Translations under genes and position numbers: made by a program
Notes under the pieces: generated by a model
Seen by the model: only the letters and a program-made list of their open reading frames with translations
What the model was told of the DNA's origin: nothing
The model's database searches: none
Shown here: in pieces, positions 26,934 to 35,265 of the stretch
Position numbering within the stretch: position 1 is the first letter of the stretch
How the letters are laid out: the number at the start of each line of letters is the position of its first letter
Assembly: GCA_021781415.1 (NCBI GenBank)
Contig: JAJXWW010000163.1
Span: 20,349-84,348 of the forward strand
From: Planctomycetota bacterium
GTDB lineage: Bacteria; Planctomycetota; Planctomycetia; Gemmatales; Gemmataceae
Length of the DNA: 64,000 nucleotides
Reading direction: 5' to 3'

Positions 26934-27749
26934 ATGGTGCGCTCGTGTGTGACGATCAGCCTCGTACCCGAGGTGCGCGGTGGTCCTTTTGTTTTCTGGG
27001 ACGATCTAGCCGAAGGCTGCCGGCAAGCGAAACAACTGGGCTTTGACGCCGTGGAGATATTTCCACCGTCGCCGTCCGCCGTCGATGTCGCATTGGTGCG
27101 GCGTGTGCTCGAGGACAACGGCTTGTCCGTCGCGGCCTTCGGCACCGGCGCGGGGTGGGTGCTGCAACGACTGTCATTGACCTCCGCCGAGGCCGGCAAT
27201 CGCGCTGGGGCGCGGCAGTTCATTCGCGGCGTCATCGACTTGGCGGGGCCGTTTGGCGCGTCGGCCATCATCGGCTCGATGCAGGGACGGTTCGGCGAAG
27301 TCGATAAACCGACGGCTCTCGAATATCTCCGCGACGCCCTCAACGATCTCGGCCAACATGCCGCCCAGTATGGCGTGCCGCTCCTGTACGAACCGCTCAG
27401 CCGCTATGAGACGAACCTCGTCAACACCGTTGCCGACGGCGTCGCGCTGCTGCAAGCGTTGTCCACGCGCAACGTCAAACTGCTGACCGATCTGTTCCAC
27501 ATGAATATCGAAGAGGCGGACCTGGCGGCGGCGCTGCGAAGCGGTGGCGAACACGTCGGCCATGTGCATTTCGTCGATTCCAACCGACGACCCGCGGGTT
27601 GTGGGCACATCGACTTCGCGCCGATCGCGGCAGCGCTGCGCGACATCGACTATCGGGGCTATCTATCCGCCGAGGCGCTGCCGTATCCCAATCCGATTGA
27701 GGCGGCGAAGACAACGATAACGACGTATCGCAAGTATTTCGTGCTGTGA
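26934..27749 (+). CDS. Sugar isomerase/epimerase-like TIM barrel
   Basis: The protein has 271 residues and belongs to the xylose-isomerase-like TIM-barrel superfamily (AP endonuclease 2 fold). Characteristic strand ends carry the metal ligands: VEIFPPSPS, LLYEPLSRYE (Glu), LLTDLFHMNIEE (Asp and His), HVHFVDSNRR (His) and GYLSAEALP (Glu). Members isomerise or epimerise keto sugars or act on related hydroxy acids. It starts 14 bases after the dehydrogenase stop with GAGG before the ATG, and is probably co-transcribed with it. Confidence 0.87.
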   Translation: MVRSCVTISLVPEVRGGPFVFWDDLAEGCRQAKQLGFDAVEIFPPSPSAVDVALVRRVLEDNGLSVAAFGTGAGWVLQRLSLTSAEAGNRAGARQFIRGVIDLAGPFGASAIIGSMQGRFGEVDKPTALEYLRDALNDLGQHAAQYGVPLLYEPLSRYETNLVNTVADGVALLQALSTRNVKLLTDLFHMNIEEADLAAALRSGGEHVGHVHFVDSNRRPAGCGHIDFAPIAAALRDIDYRGYLSAEALPYPNPIEAAKTTITTYRKYFVL

Positions 27750-27761
27750 GCAACGAATTCT

Positions 27762-27904
27762 CCCCTCTCCCCCGCTCCGGGGGAGAGGGGTTGGGGGTGA
27801 GGGGGCGTCTTCTCTCCCCCAATGCGAGGGAGAGGGGTTGGAGGCGAGGAGAAAAACAGACCCTCACCCCTGCCCCTCTCCCATGAATACATGGGAGAGG
27901 GGGA
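27762..27904. repeat. Dispersed repeat, family B (several inverted copies)
   Basis: At least three copies of a CCCCTCTCCC/GGGAGAGGGG repeat lie head to head between the isomerase and the mutarotase gene. Its last G-rich arm ends just before the GTG start of the next gene and appears to supply the ribosome binding site (GAGAGGGGGAAATAGC). Confidence 0.8.
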
Positions 27905-27910
27905 AATAGC

Positions 27911-28360
27911 GTGCTGAAGCATCGGTTGATCCATCCGCAAATCAACGCCATTCTCGGCCGCGCCGGCCATCACGGAAAAATACTCATCGCCGATGGCAAT
28001 TATCCGGCTTCGTCGAAAAAGGGGCAGAATGCGGAGGTCATTAGTCTCAATTTGTCGCCGGGGATCGTTACCTGCTCGCAGGTTCTCACCGCGATTCTGT
28101 CGGCCATTCCCATCGAATCGGCCCACACCATGATGTACGAGACCACGGGGCCCTACGCTCTGACCGAAGATCCGCCGGTGTGGAGCGACTTTCGCAAAAT
28201 CCTCGCCGCCGCCCAACCCGGCCTACCGCTGCAATTCATCGAGAAATGGGAGTTTTATAAAGCTGTCGAAACGCCGGATCACATATTAACGGTTCAAACG
28301 GCGGACCAACAACGCTTCGCCAACCTCCTGCTGAGCATCGGCGTTCGCATGGACGAGTGA
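27911..28360 (+). CDS. RbsD/FucU family sugar mutarotase
   Basis: The protein has 149 residues, typical of the family that interconverts anomers of ribose or fucose. The family pattern is clear: LIHPQINAILGRAGHHGKILIADGNYPAS with the catalytic His and Asp. The ADGNYPA phrase and the MLK start are closer to FucU (fucose mutarotase) than RbsD. It starts with GTG, and the Shine-Dalgarno-like sequence lies inside the adjacent repeat. With the two upstream genes and the aldo/keto reductase downstream it suggests non-phosphorylated oxidation of L-fucose or a similar sugar. The gene is immediately followed by the element array. Confidence 0.88.
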   Translation: MLKHRLIHPQINAILGRAGHHGKILIADGNYPASSKKGQNAEVISLNLSPGIVTCSQVLTAILSAIPIESAHTMMYETTGPYALTEDPPVWSDFRKILAAAQPGLPLQFIEKWEFYKAVETPDHILTVQTADQQRFANLLLSIGVRMDE

Positions 28361-28368
28361 ACAAATCG

Positions 28369-29509
28369 CCTCAAGCAAAGGCGCAAAGAACGCAAAGAGA
28401 AGACAAGAGGTAGAACAAGGTTGTGCGTAAAGCTGGAAGGAGATTTATCGAATTCTCTCGGCATCACTGGTATATTTTTTCTTTGCGTCCTTTGCGCCTT
28501 TGCGTGAGGTTTTTATGAACGAAAGCGCTTCGCCAGACTTCTCCGGAATAGTAGAATTCGTATGGATATGCGAATAAAGAGCCTCACGCGAAGGCGCAAA
28601 GAACGCAAAGAGAAAACAAGAGAATGAATGAGAATGTGCGTAACGCTGCGAGGGAGATTTGTAAAATTTCCGGGGATAGAGCGCTTCGTCCCTGGTCTCC
28701 CTCATGGATGTTTTTCTTTGCGTCCTTTGCGCCTTTGCGTTAGGGTTTTTATGAACAAAAACGCTTCGTCAGGCTTCTCCGGAACGTCGATGTTCAGATG
28801 AATACTTGAATAAAGAGCCTCATGTGAAGGCGAAAAATCCACGAAGGGAAAAACATGACGGAGAATGAAATCGCGCAAATCATCGTGGATACGGCATATA
28901 GAATTCACACCACGATTGGGCCAGGATTACTGGAATCGGCCTATGAGGCAATTTTTGTTCACGAGCTGCGCAAAAGGGGACTGCGCGTTCAACGTCAAGT
29001 TGGAGTCCCTATTATTTATGAAGATGTGGCCATCGAGGAAGGGTTCCGAGCCGATATGATCGTCGAGGATCTCGTTATTATCGAATTAAAAGCCGTCGAG
29101 CGACTCGCTCCAGTCCACAAAAAGCAACTATTGACATACTTGCGCTTAACGAGGAAGAAACTTGGACTATTAATCAATTTCAACGAAGAGAAAATCAAAG
29201 ACGGAATTCATCGCGTCGTGAATGGTTTATAAATTCTTCTTCCTTTGCGTTCTTTGCGCCTTTGCGTGAGGCTTTTTATGAACAGAAGCGTTTCACGAAA
29301 TATTCTCCGGAACGTCGGTATTCGCATGGATACTTGAATAAAGAGCCTCACGCAAAGGCGCAAAGAACGCAAAGAGAAGACAAGAGATAGATTGAGATCG
29401 TGCGTATCGGTGCGAAGGTGATTTATAAAATTCATCGGGGATCGAGCGCATTCTTCATGGTCTCCTTCTTGGATGTTTTTCTTTGCGTTCTTTGCGCCTT
29501 TGCGTGAGG
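28369..29509. mobile_element. Array of four inverted-repeat-bounded elements, one carrying a GxxExxY gene
   Basis: Four units are each bounded by about 29-bp inverted repeats beginning CCTCACGCAAAGGCGC: 28369-28509, 28582-28744, 28818-29271 and 29346-29509. In the fourth the two arms are perfect inverses. The third is long and contains the GxxExxY gene; the other three are 141-164 bases and look like deletion derivatives, since they keep similar inner edges (AAAACAAGAG near the left, GATTTATAAAATTC toward the right). Spacers of 72-74 bases between units are similar to one another. No transposase is present, so mobility is inferred only from structure. Confidence 0.72.
28855..29232 (+). CDS. 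GxxExxY family protein, PD-(D/E)XK nuclease-like
   Basis: The protein has 125 residues. The name-giving motif is visible as GLLESAY within TIGPGLLESAYEAIFVHEL. A nuclease-like core follows: GFRADMIVEDLVIIELKAVE gives the Asp...Glu-x-Lys pattern of PD-(D/E)XK enzymes. The end is the typical LGLLINFNEEKIKDGIHRVVN. Members are known to be scattered in genomes beside short repeats; no activity is established to my knowledge. The gene fills the third repeat-bounded unit of the array, with its ATG 37 bases inside the left arm edge and its stop 11 bases before the right arm. Confidence 0.9.
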   Translation: MTENEIAQIIVDTAYRIHTTIGPGLLESAYEAIFVHELRKRGLRVQRQVGVPIIYEDVAIEEGFRADMIVEDLVIIELKAVERLAPVHKKQLLTYLRLTRKKLGLLINFNEEKIKDGIHRVVNGL

Positions 29510-29515
29510 CTTTTT

Positions 29516-30466
29516 ATGGAATATCGCACTCTGGGTCGAACTGGATTAAAGCTGCCGATACTCAGCTTCGGCGCGTCGTCGCTGGGGCAGGAGTTTCGCG
29601 CGGTGGATATCAACGAGGCGTTGCGTGCCGTGCGCGTGGCGCTCGATCTGGGGATGAACTTTATCGACACTTCGCCCTTTTACGGACGCGGCATGTCCGA
29701 AGTGCTGCTCGGCGTGGCACTCCGCGGCGTGCCGCGCGACAGCTACATCCTCGGCAGCAAACTGGGCCGTTACGATCGGGATCACTTCGATTTCTCGGCC
29801 AAGCGCGTCGTCGAGAGCGTCGATGTCAGCCTGCATCGCATGGGGGTCGAATATCTCGACATCATGCTCTGCCACGACATCGAGTTCGTCGATATGGTGC
29901 AAATTGTTGAGGAAACGCTGCCGGCTCTGCGCAAGGTACAGCAACAGGGTAAAGTGCGTTGGGTCGGCATCTCCGGCTATCCCATGAATATCTTTCGCTA
30001 CGTTCTCGAGCGAACCTCGCTGGACGTAAGCTTGTCGTATAACCATTACACGCTGCAAAACACCATGCTAGGCGACCTGGTGCCGTATCTGAAATCGAAG
30101 GAAGTTGGTATTATGAATGCCGCTCCGTTTTCGGCGCGGTTGCTGACCAACGCACCGTTGCCGCCTTGGCACAAGGCGACGCCGCTGGTGCGAGCCGCGT
30201 GCAAGCAGGCGGCGGAGCATTGCCGGAACAAAGGCGTGGACATCGCGCAATTGGCGTTGCAGTTTTCGATCCGGCATCCCGATATGACGACGTGCATCAC
30301 GGGTTCCGCCGATCCAGGCCGCGTGGCACAATGGGTCGAATGGGCGAGCAAGCCGTTGGATGAAGAGTTGCTGCGTGAAGTACAGGCCATCCTCGAACCG
30401 ATCCACAATTGGTTTTATGTTGAAGGAAGGCCGGAGAACAACGACGCGCCAATTCGCCCTGGATAA
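29516..30466 (+). CDS. Aldo/keto reductase
   Basis: The protein has 316 residues and is a (beta/alpha)8 NAD(P)H oxidoreductase. The family motifs are visible: TLGRTGLKLPILSFGASSLG, catalytic Asp and Tyr in GMNFIDTSPFYGRGMSE, Lys in LGSKLGRY and His in DIMLCHDIEF. It resembles L-galactose or L-fucose dehydrogenases more than xylose reductases, which fits the mutarotase upstream. The ATG follows directly the right end of the repeat array (GAGGCTTTTT), and no ribosome binding site is left, so the array may have cut off its original leader. Confidence 0.88.
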   Translation: MEYRTLGRTGLKLPILSFGASSLGQEFRAVDINEALRAVRVALDLGMNFIDTSPFYGRGMSEVLLGVALRGVPRDSYILGSKLGRYDRDHFDFSAKRVVESVDVSLHRMGVEYLDIMLCHDIEFVDMVQIVEETLPALRKVQQQGKVRWVGISGYPMNIFRYVLERTSLDVSLSYNHYTLQNTMLGDLVPYLKSKEVGIMNAAPFSARLLTNAPLPPWHKATPLVRAACKQAAEHCRNKGVDIAQLALQFSIRHPDMTTCITGSADPGRVAQWVEWASKPLDEELLREVQAILEPIHNWFYVEGRPENNDAPIRPG

Positions 30467-30487
30467 ATCGGAAGCAGAGGGAGAGAA

Positions 30488-31782
30488 ATGTTGCAGACGG
30501 AGAAGAGTACCAGTATCACCAATCGAATTCGCCCGGTCGCCGCGTCCAAGAAGGATGCGGCGACCGGGCTGACGCGGAAAGAATGGCTGTTGATCGTCGT
30601 ACTGTCGGCAGTTCAGTTCACGCACATCCTCGATTTCGTCATCATGATGCCGTTGGGGCCACAATTCAAGGACGATCTACAACTCACCGATCAATGGTTC
30701 GGCTTCTTGGTGTCGGCGTATGCCTTCAGCGCGGCGGCGGCGGGTTTGCTTGCGGCCTGGTTCATCGATCGCTTCGACCGCAAGTCGGCGCTGTTGGCCC
30801 TGTACGCCGGCTTCACGCTCGGCACGCTCTGCTGTGCCGCCGCTCCCAACTATGCGTTTCTTCTGGCGGCGCGGGCCGTGACCGGGGCGTTCGGCGGAGT
30901 GGTGGCGGCTTGCATCTTGGCGATTGTCGGCGATGCCTTTCCAGGACCGCGACGCGGTCGGGCCATGGGGGCTATCATGTCGGCGTTCTCGGTGGCGTCG
31001 ATCGTCGGCATTCCGGCGGGACTGTCTCTGGCCAATGGGTATGGCTGGCGCGCGCCGTTCGTCGCCTTGACGGCCTTGGGCGTCGCGGTCTGCGTGCTGG
31101 TCAATTTCGTACTCCCGCCCATGCGTTCCCACCTGGTGCGCGGCAGACAGACCGTCTCTGTTTGGAGCATCTTCCTCGAACCGACGCATCTACGCGCTTA
31201 TGTGCTGATGACCGCGCTGGTCCTCGGTTCGTTCATGATTGTGCCCTATTTGGCGTCTTATTTGGTGTCCAATACGGGGCGCGATAAAGCGGAGTTGCCT
31301 TACGTCTATCTGTGCGGCGGATTGGCCACGCTGTTGACGATGACGTTTTTCGGTTGGCTGTCGGATCGCCTGGGCAAATTGCCGGTGTTTCGCTGCCTGG
31401 CGCTGTTCACGATGATTCCGATTCTGTTGGTGACCAATCTGCCCGTGTGCCGTTGGCCGTCACGCTGATCGTGTCCACGCTGTTCATGGTGACGACCTCG
31501 GGACGCATGGTCCCGGCGATGGCGTTGATAACCGCCAGCGCCGCGCCGCAGCAGCGCGGCAGCTTCCTCAGCGTCAACGCCGCCGTGCAACAGGCCGCCG
31601 CGGGCTTCGCGACGGCGCTGGGCGGTTCCATGCTCGGACAGGGGGTCAACGGCGAGATCACGGGTTTCCCGCTGGTGGGAATCCTGGCCAGTGGGGCGAC
31701 GCTTCTGAGCATCTGGCTGGCCGGCCATCTGCGCCCCGCTGTCGGCGGCGAAGAGGCGGCGTTGGCGCTGGTTGCTGAGTAG
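30488..31782 (+). pseudogene. MFS transporter (DHA1-like), broken by a one-base frameshift
   Basis: The first frame (30488-31468) encodes the N-terminal eight to nine membrane helices of a major facilitator transporter, with the loop 2-3 motif GLLAAWFIDRFDRKSA. It stops early after NLPVCRWPSR. The remaining helices continue in another frame from about 31445 (VPLAVTLIVSTLFMVTTSG) to the stop at 31782. Adding one C in the CCC run at 31442-31444 would restore one frame of about 430 residues. It may be a true loss of function or a sequencing error. GGGAGAG precedes the ATG. It follows the aldo/keto reductase by 21 bases and probably belongs to the sugar cluster. Confidence 0.78.
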
Positions 31783-31789
31783 GTTGCTC

Positions 31790-32182
31790 TCAACCCTCGC
31801 CGAGCAGGCGTGCTATCGCGGCGACGGTGTCGGCGGCGACCTCGAAGGGGGCGTCGGCCGAGCCGTCGGTGCTTATCATTTTGGTGGTGGCAAACACGTC
31901 CTCCACATCGCCCTGAAGGCCGCAGATGACCATGCGTCCACCGCTCTCGCGCAACTGTTTGCGAAGGCTTAGCAGTGGCCAGAAGGCAGCGCTGGATAGA
32001 TAGCGCGCGTGACTAAAGTCGATGACGACGCGGTTGACGCCGGCCTTCTCCACTGATTGCCGCAACGCTTCGCGCAGCTCGTGGGCCATCTCCTCGCCCT
32101 GAAGTCGCGCTTGAGAAATCGTCAAAACGAGGACTCCTCGATCCAAAGAACCTTGTAGGAGTTGGCCGGGGACAAAAGTCAT
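31790..32182 (-). CDS. STAS-domain protein (anti-sigma factor antagonist-like)
   Basis: The protein has 130 residues and is a single STAS domain: VLVLTISQARLQGEE at the start, then VNRVVIDFSHARYLSSAAFWPLLSL, the typical site where anti-sigma antagonists carry the phosphorylated Ser, here one of the two Ser in YLSSA. Such proteins act in partner-switching with an anti-sigma kinase, none of which lies nearby. I chose ATG 32182 (MTFVPGQLLQ). A start at 32305 would add 41 residues without homology. The gene is divergent from the sigma-54 activator, with a 350-bp gap. Confidence 0.82.
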   Translation of the reverse strand: MTFVPGQLLQGSLDRGVLVLTISQARLQGEEMAHELREALRQSVEKAGVNRVVIDFSHARYLSSAAFWPLLSLRKQLRESGGRMVICGLQGDVEDVFATTKMISTDGSADAPFEVAADTVAAIARLLGEG

Positions 32183-32533
32183 CGGATGCTCTGGGTTAAG
32201 GTCAGGGATCGAGTGGCAGGTTGCGAGCGGCTCCGTGCCGCGCTGCACGCGGCGCTCCTCCAACCTCGATTCGTGGAGAGCGCGGGGGGTGGAATGCGAA
32301 TCCATGCTCCTTTGGAACCACCTTCGAGTATAACCTAAGAGTGCGGGTAGCCAGCGACAAGCCGCGTCCCTCGAAGGGCCGTCGATTGCATCCTGGGCAA
32401 ATGCTTTCTTTCTCGCTCAAAGGGATCGCGGAGCCGGCCGCATCTACAAGAATGACTGCAATGATACCACCGCATCGACTTCCTCTCTCCGCGACCGCGA
32501 ACGGCACATAGAGCTACTATAGAGACAATAACT
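32183..32533. other. Divergent promoter region
   Basis: Non-coding region between the STAS gene and the sigma-54 activator. A GC palindrome (CCGCGCTGCACGCGG) lies near 32235-32252. No clear promoter boxes or genes were found. Confidence 0.4.
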
Positions 32534-33907
32534 ATGCCGAAGATCCCTTATACGCCTCTCGTTCTCGTCGCCGATGATGAGCCGACGATTCGTGCCAATT
32601 TGAGATTGATGCTCGAATCGGAGGGCTATCGGGTGCGCGAGGCCGCCGATGGCGAGCAGGCGGCTCAGATGTTGCAAGATCCGGAGGTGGCGCTCTGTTT
32701 GCTCGATTTGAAAATGCCCAACCGCGACGGCATGGAGGTGTTGCGAGGCCACGCCGACCGATTGGAGGAGACGCCGATCATCGTCATCACGGCCTACGGC
32801 GGAAGCAAGGCCGCTATCGAGGCCATGAAGCTGGGAGCCTACGATTACATCACCAAACCGTTCGATTTCGACGAGGTATTGTTCTCGCTCCGTCGGGCTT
32901 TGACGCAGCGCGCCCTGGTGGCGCAGGTGGAAGCCCTCTCGCGACAAGACATTCACGACCGCGACGACGACGAAGACCTGGTCGGTCGCACGCCGATCAT
33001 GTTGCAGGTGTTCAAAGCGATTGGCCGAACCGCGCCCACCCGCGAGCCGGTTCTGATCGTCGGCGAGAGCGGGACCGGCAAGGAACTGATCGCCAACGCA
33101 CTGCACAAAAACTCGGAGCGCGCGGCGCAACCTTTCGTCAAAGTCAACAGTGCCGCGTTGAGTTCGACGCTCTTGGAAAGCGAACTATTCGGACACGAAA
33201 AGGGATCTTTTACGGGAGCCGTGGCCCGACGGCGCGGGCGGTTCGAGCAAGCGCACAAGGGCACGCTCTTTCTGGATGAGATCGGCGAACTCGACATCGA
33301 CTTGCAGGCTAAATTGCTGCGCGTTTTGCAGACCGGCCAATTCGAGCGCGTCGGCGGCGAGGAGACGATCCAGGTCGATGTGCGGGTGTTGGCGGCGACG
33401 AACCGCGACTTGCCGGCCCGTATTGCCGAGGGACTCTTCCGCGAAGATTTGTACTATCGCCTCAATGTTCTCACCATCGAACTGCCGCCGCTGCGGCAGC
33501 GTCTCGACGACGTTCCGCTGTTGGCCGATCACATCCTGCGCAAGCTGTCCGACAAGTACGATTGGCCGAACCTCGCGCTCGCGCCGGAGGCGATTACCTA
33601 TCTGAGTGCGCAGCCGTGGCCCGGCAACGTCCGCGAACTGCAAAACGTACTGGCGCGGGCGGCGATTCTGGCGCGGGGCCGCATCATCGGCGTCGGCGAT
33701 CTACAACCTGCCACGCCCTCCGCCGTCGCCCCGCCCCTTCTCGCCGGTTCGCTCCTTCTGCGCGACATCCTCGCCGAGACCGAGTGTCGCGTCATTCGTC
33801 AGGCGCTCGAACAAGAAAAGTGGAATCGCACCCAAGCGGCGCGCGTTCTGGGCATCAGTCGCCGACAACTGTTCGACAAGATCCGGCAATATGGATTACA
33901 AGAGTAG
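32534..33907 (+). CDS. Sigma-54-dependent response regulator, NtrC family
   Basis: The protein has 457 residues in three domains. The receiver domain is at 8-125, with the acidic pair D14-D15, phosphorylation site Asp58 (CLLDLKMPNRDG) and a Thr/Lys pair in IVITAYGGS and YITKPFD. The AAA+ domain spans about 155-385: Walker A GESGTGKE, the sigma-54 contact loop GSFTGA (Ser in place of the common Ala), Walker B LFLDEIGELD and an Arg finger region. A Fis-type helix-turn-helix ends it (NRTQAARVLGISRRQLFDKI). No sensor kinase gene is adjacent, so the partner is unknown. Confidence 0.94.
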   Translation: MPKIPYTPLVLVADDEPTIRANLRLMLESEGYRVREAADGEQAAQMLQDPEVALCLLDLKMPNRDGMEVLRGHADRLEETPIIVITAYGGSKAAIEAMKLGAYDYITKPFDFDEVLFSLRRALTQRALVAQVEALSRQDIHDRDDDEDLVGRTPIMLQVFKAIGRTAPTREPVLIVGESGTGKELIANALHKNSERAAQPFVKVNSAALSSTLLESELFGHEKGSFTGAVARRRGRFEQAHKGTLFLDEIGELDIDLQAKLLRVLQTGQFERVGGEETIQVDVRVLAATNRDLPARIAEGLFREDLYYRLNVLTIELPPLRQRLDDVPLLADHILRKLSDKYDWPNLALAPEAITYLSAQPWPGNVRELQNVLARAAILARGRIIGVGDLQPATPSAVAPPLLAGSLLLRDILAETECRVIRQALEQEKWNRTQAARVLGISRRQLFDKIRQYGLQE

Positions 33908-33936
33908 GGTGGGGCGAGGAACGAGCCCCCTACGAA

Positions 33937-35139
33937 CTAGCTCCAGCGGCCAAAGCGATCCGCTCGATAACCGAGCGAACGGTACACGGCATCGACGAGA
34001 CTTTGGCCGCGTTCGTTGAGGCAGACGCCGCGCCCCTGTTTGTTCATGGTATAGCCAAAGGATATTTGCGCTCCGGGATCGGCGAAACCCAGCGAGCCGC
34101 CCATGCCGGGATGACCGAACGCCTCTTCCGAGAGAATCATGCTATCGCGCGCGCCCGGTGGGCCTTGGCGATTGTCCGACGATTTCCAGAATCCCAAGGA
34201 GATGCGCAGGCCAATCAATAGCGTGGCATCAATGCCGGTAGCCGAACTGACGGCGCTCATCTGCCTCACGGAATCGGCATCGACGAATGGACTTCCACCC
34301 GTCGCCAGGGGAGCGTACATGCCGGCCAGGCCGCGCGCGTTGGTGATGCCGCCCGAACTGGGCAAGACGGAAGCATGGGCCTCGCGCGAATCGTGATCGC
34401 CGGGGGATCGTCGTCCGGTGTTTTTCACCATCAGCGATTGGATGCTTTCGGGATCGTTGGCCATGCGTTCGAGAAAGAGCGAACGCGGTTCGCGCTGCGA
34501 CGGTGGATCGGCACGGATGATCGGAGCGACGCGCGCTTCGTCCTTTTCAGATAAACCGAGATGAAAATCGAGTGTGAGCGGTCCCGCTATCTCCTCGCGG
34601 AAAAACAGATCGAACGGTCTGCCATCCACGCGCCGGACCAACTCGCCGACGAGATGGCCGAACGTCGTGGCGTGATAGCCCTGTCGCGCGCCCGGTTCCC
34701 AAAACGGCGTCTCGGCGGCGAGCATCCCCGTCATGTACTCCCAATCGTACAAGCCGCCGGGCGCGAGTGTTTGACGAATGACCGGCAGTCCAGCTCGATG
34801 GTTGAGCAACATGCGAACGGTGGTACTCTCTTTGCCCGCTCGTCCGAACTCCGGCCAATAGGACGCCACTTTTGCATTGAGGTCGAGCAAGCCGCGTGAA
34901 ATGAGCAGGTGAGCGCAGAGAGCCGTTGCTCCCTTGGTCGAGGACCATACCAGACTAATGGTGTCTCTTTCCCACGGTCGGCCCGTGCGCCGATCCGCGA
35001 CACCACCCCACAGATCGACGACGGTTCGCGCCTCGTGTATCACGCAGACCGAGGCACCGACCTCGCCCCGCTCGGCGAGATTGATCCCGAATTGTTCGCG
35101 CACGGAGGCAAACCGCGCATCGCACTCGCCTTGTATCAT
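33937..35139 (-). CDS. Serine hydrolase of the beta-lactamase/EstB family, cytoplasmic
   Basis: The protein has 400 residues without a signal peptide. It starts at ATG 35139 behind GGAGAGCGC. The SxxK motif is SSTK in SLVWSSTKGATALCAHLL. The second motif is probably Tyr in QGYHATTFGHLVGELV, as in EstB-type esterases, and the protein ends with GHPGMGGSLGFADP, typical of this branch. It is expected to hydrolyse esters or lactones. It differs from the exported relative at 8799-10025 in lacking a signal peptide. An upstream in-frame start at 35235 has no ribosome binding site. Confidence 0.87.
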   Translation of the reverse strand: MIQGECDARFASVREQFGINLAERGEVGASVCVIHEARTVVDLWGGVADRRTGRPWERDTISLVWSSTKGATALCAHLLISRGLLDLNAKVASYWPEFGRAGKESTTVRMLLNHRAGLPVIRQTLAPGGLYDWEYMTGMLAAETPFWEPGARQGYHATTFGHLVGELVRRVDGRPFDLFFREEIAGPLTLDFHLGLSEKDEARVAPIIRADPPSQREPRSLFLERMANDPESIQSLMVKNTGRRSPGDHDSREAHASVLPSSGGITNARGLAGMYAPLATGGSPFVDADSVRQMSAVSSATGIDATLLIGLRISLGFWKSSDNRQGPPGARDSMILSEEAFGHPGMGGSLGFADPGAQISFGYTMNKQGRGVCLNERGQSLVDAVYRSLGYRADRFGRWS

Positions 35140-35265
35140 GCGCTCTCCACGAGAAATAAACGCAGTCGGATGAGTCGAACTTGGCGAAACCCATTGAGGA
35201 ACTTGAGTTCCTTCGGTATGTCTCGCCAAGCTCAACTCATCCGGCCTACACCGGATTGGTAAAGG

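Noticed and set aside
28369..29509. Regularly spaced repeats resembling a CRISPR array
   Set aside because: The repeats are pairs of inverted arms around 141-454 bp units, the spacers are similar to each other, and no cas genes are nearby.
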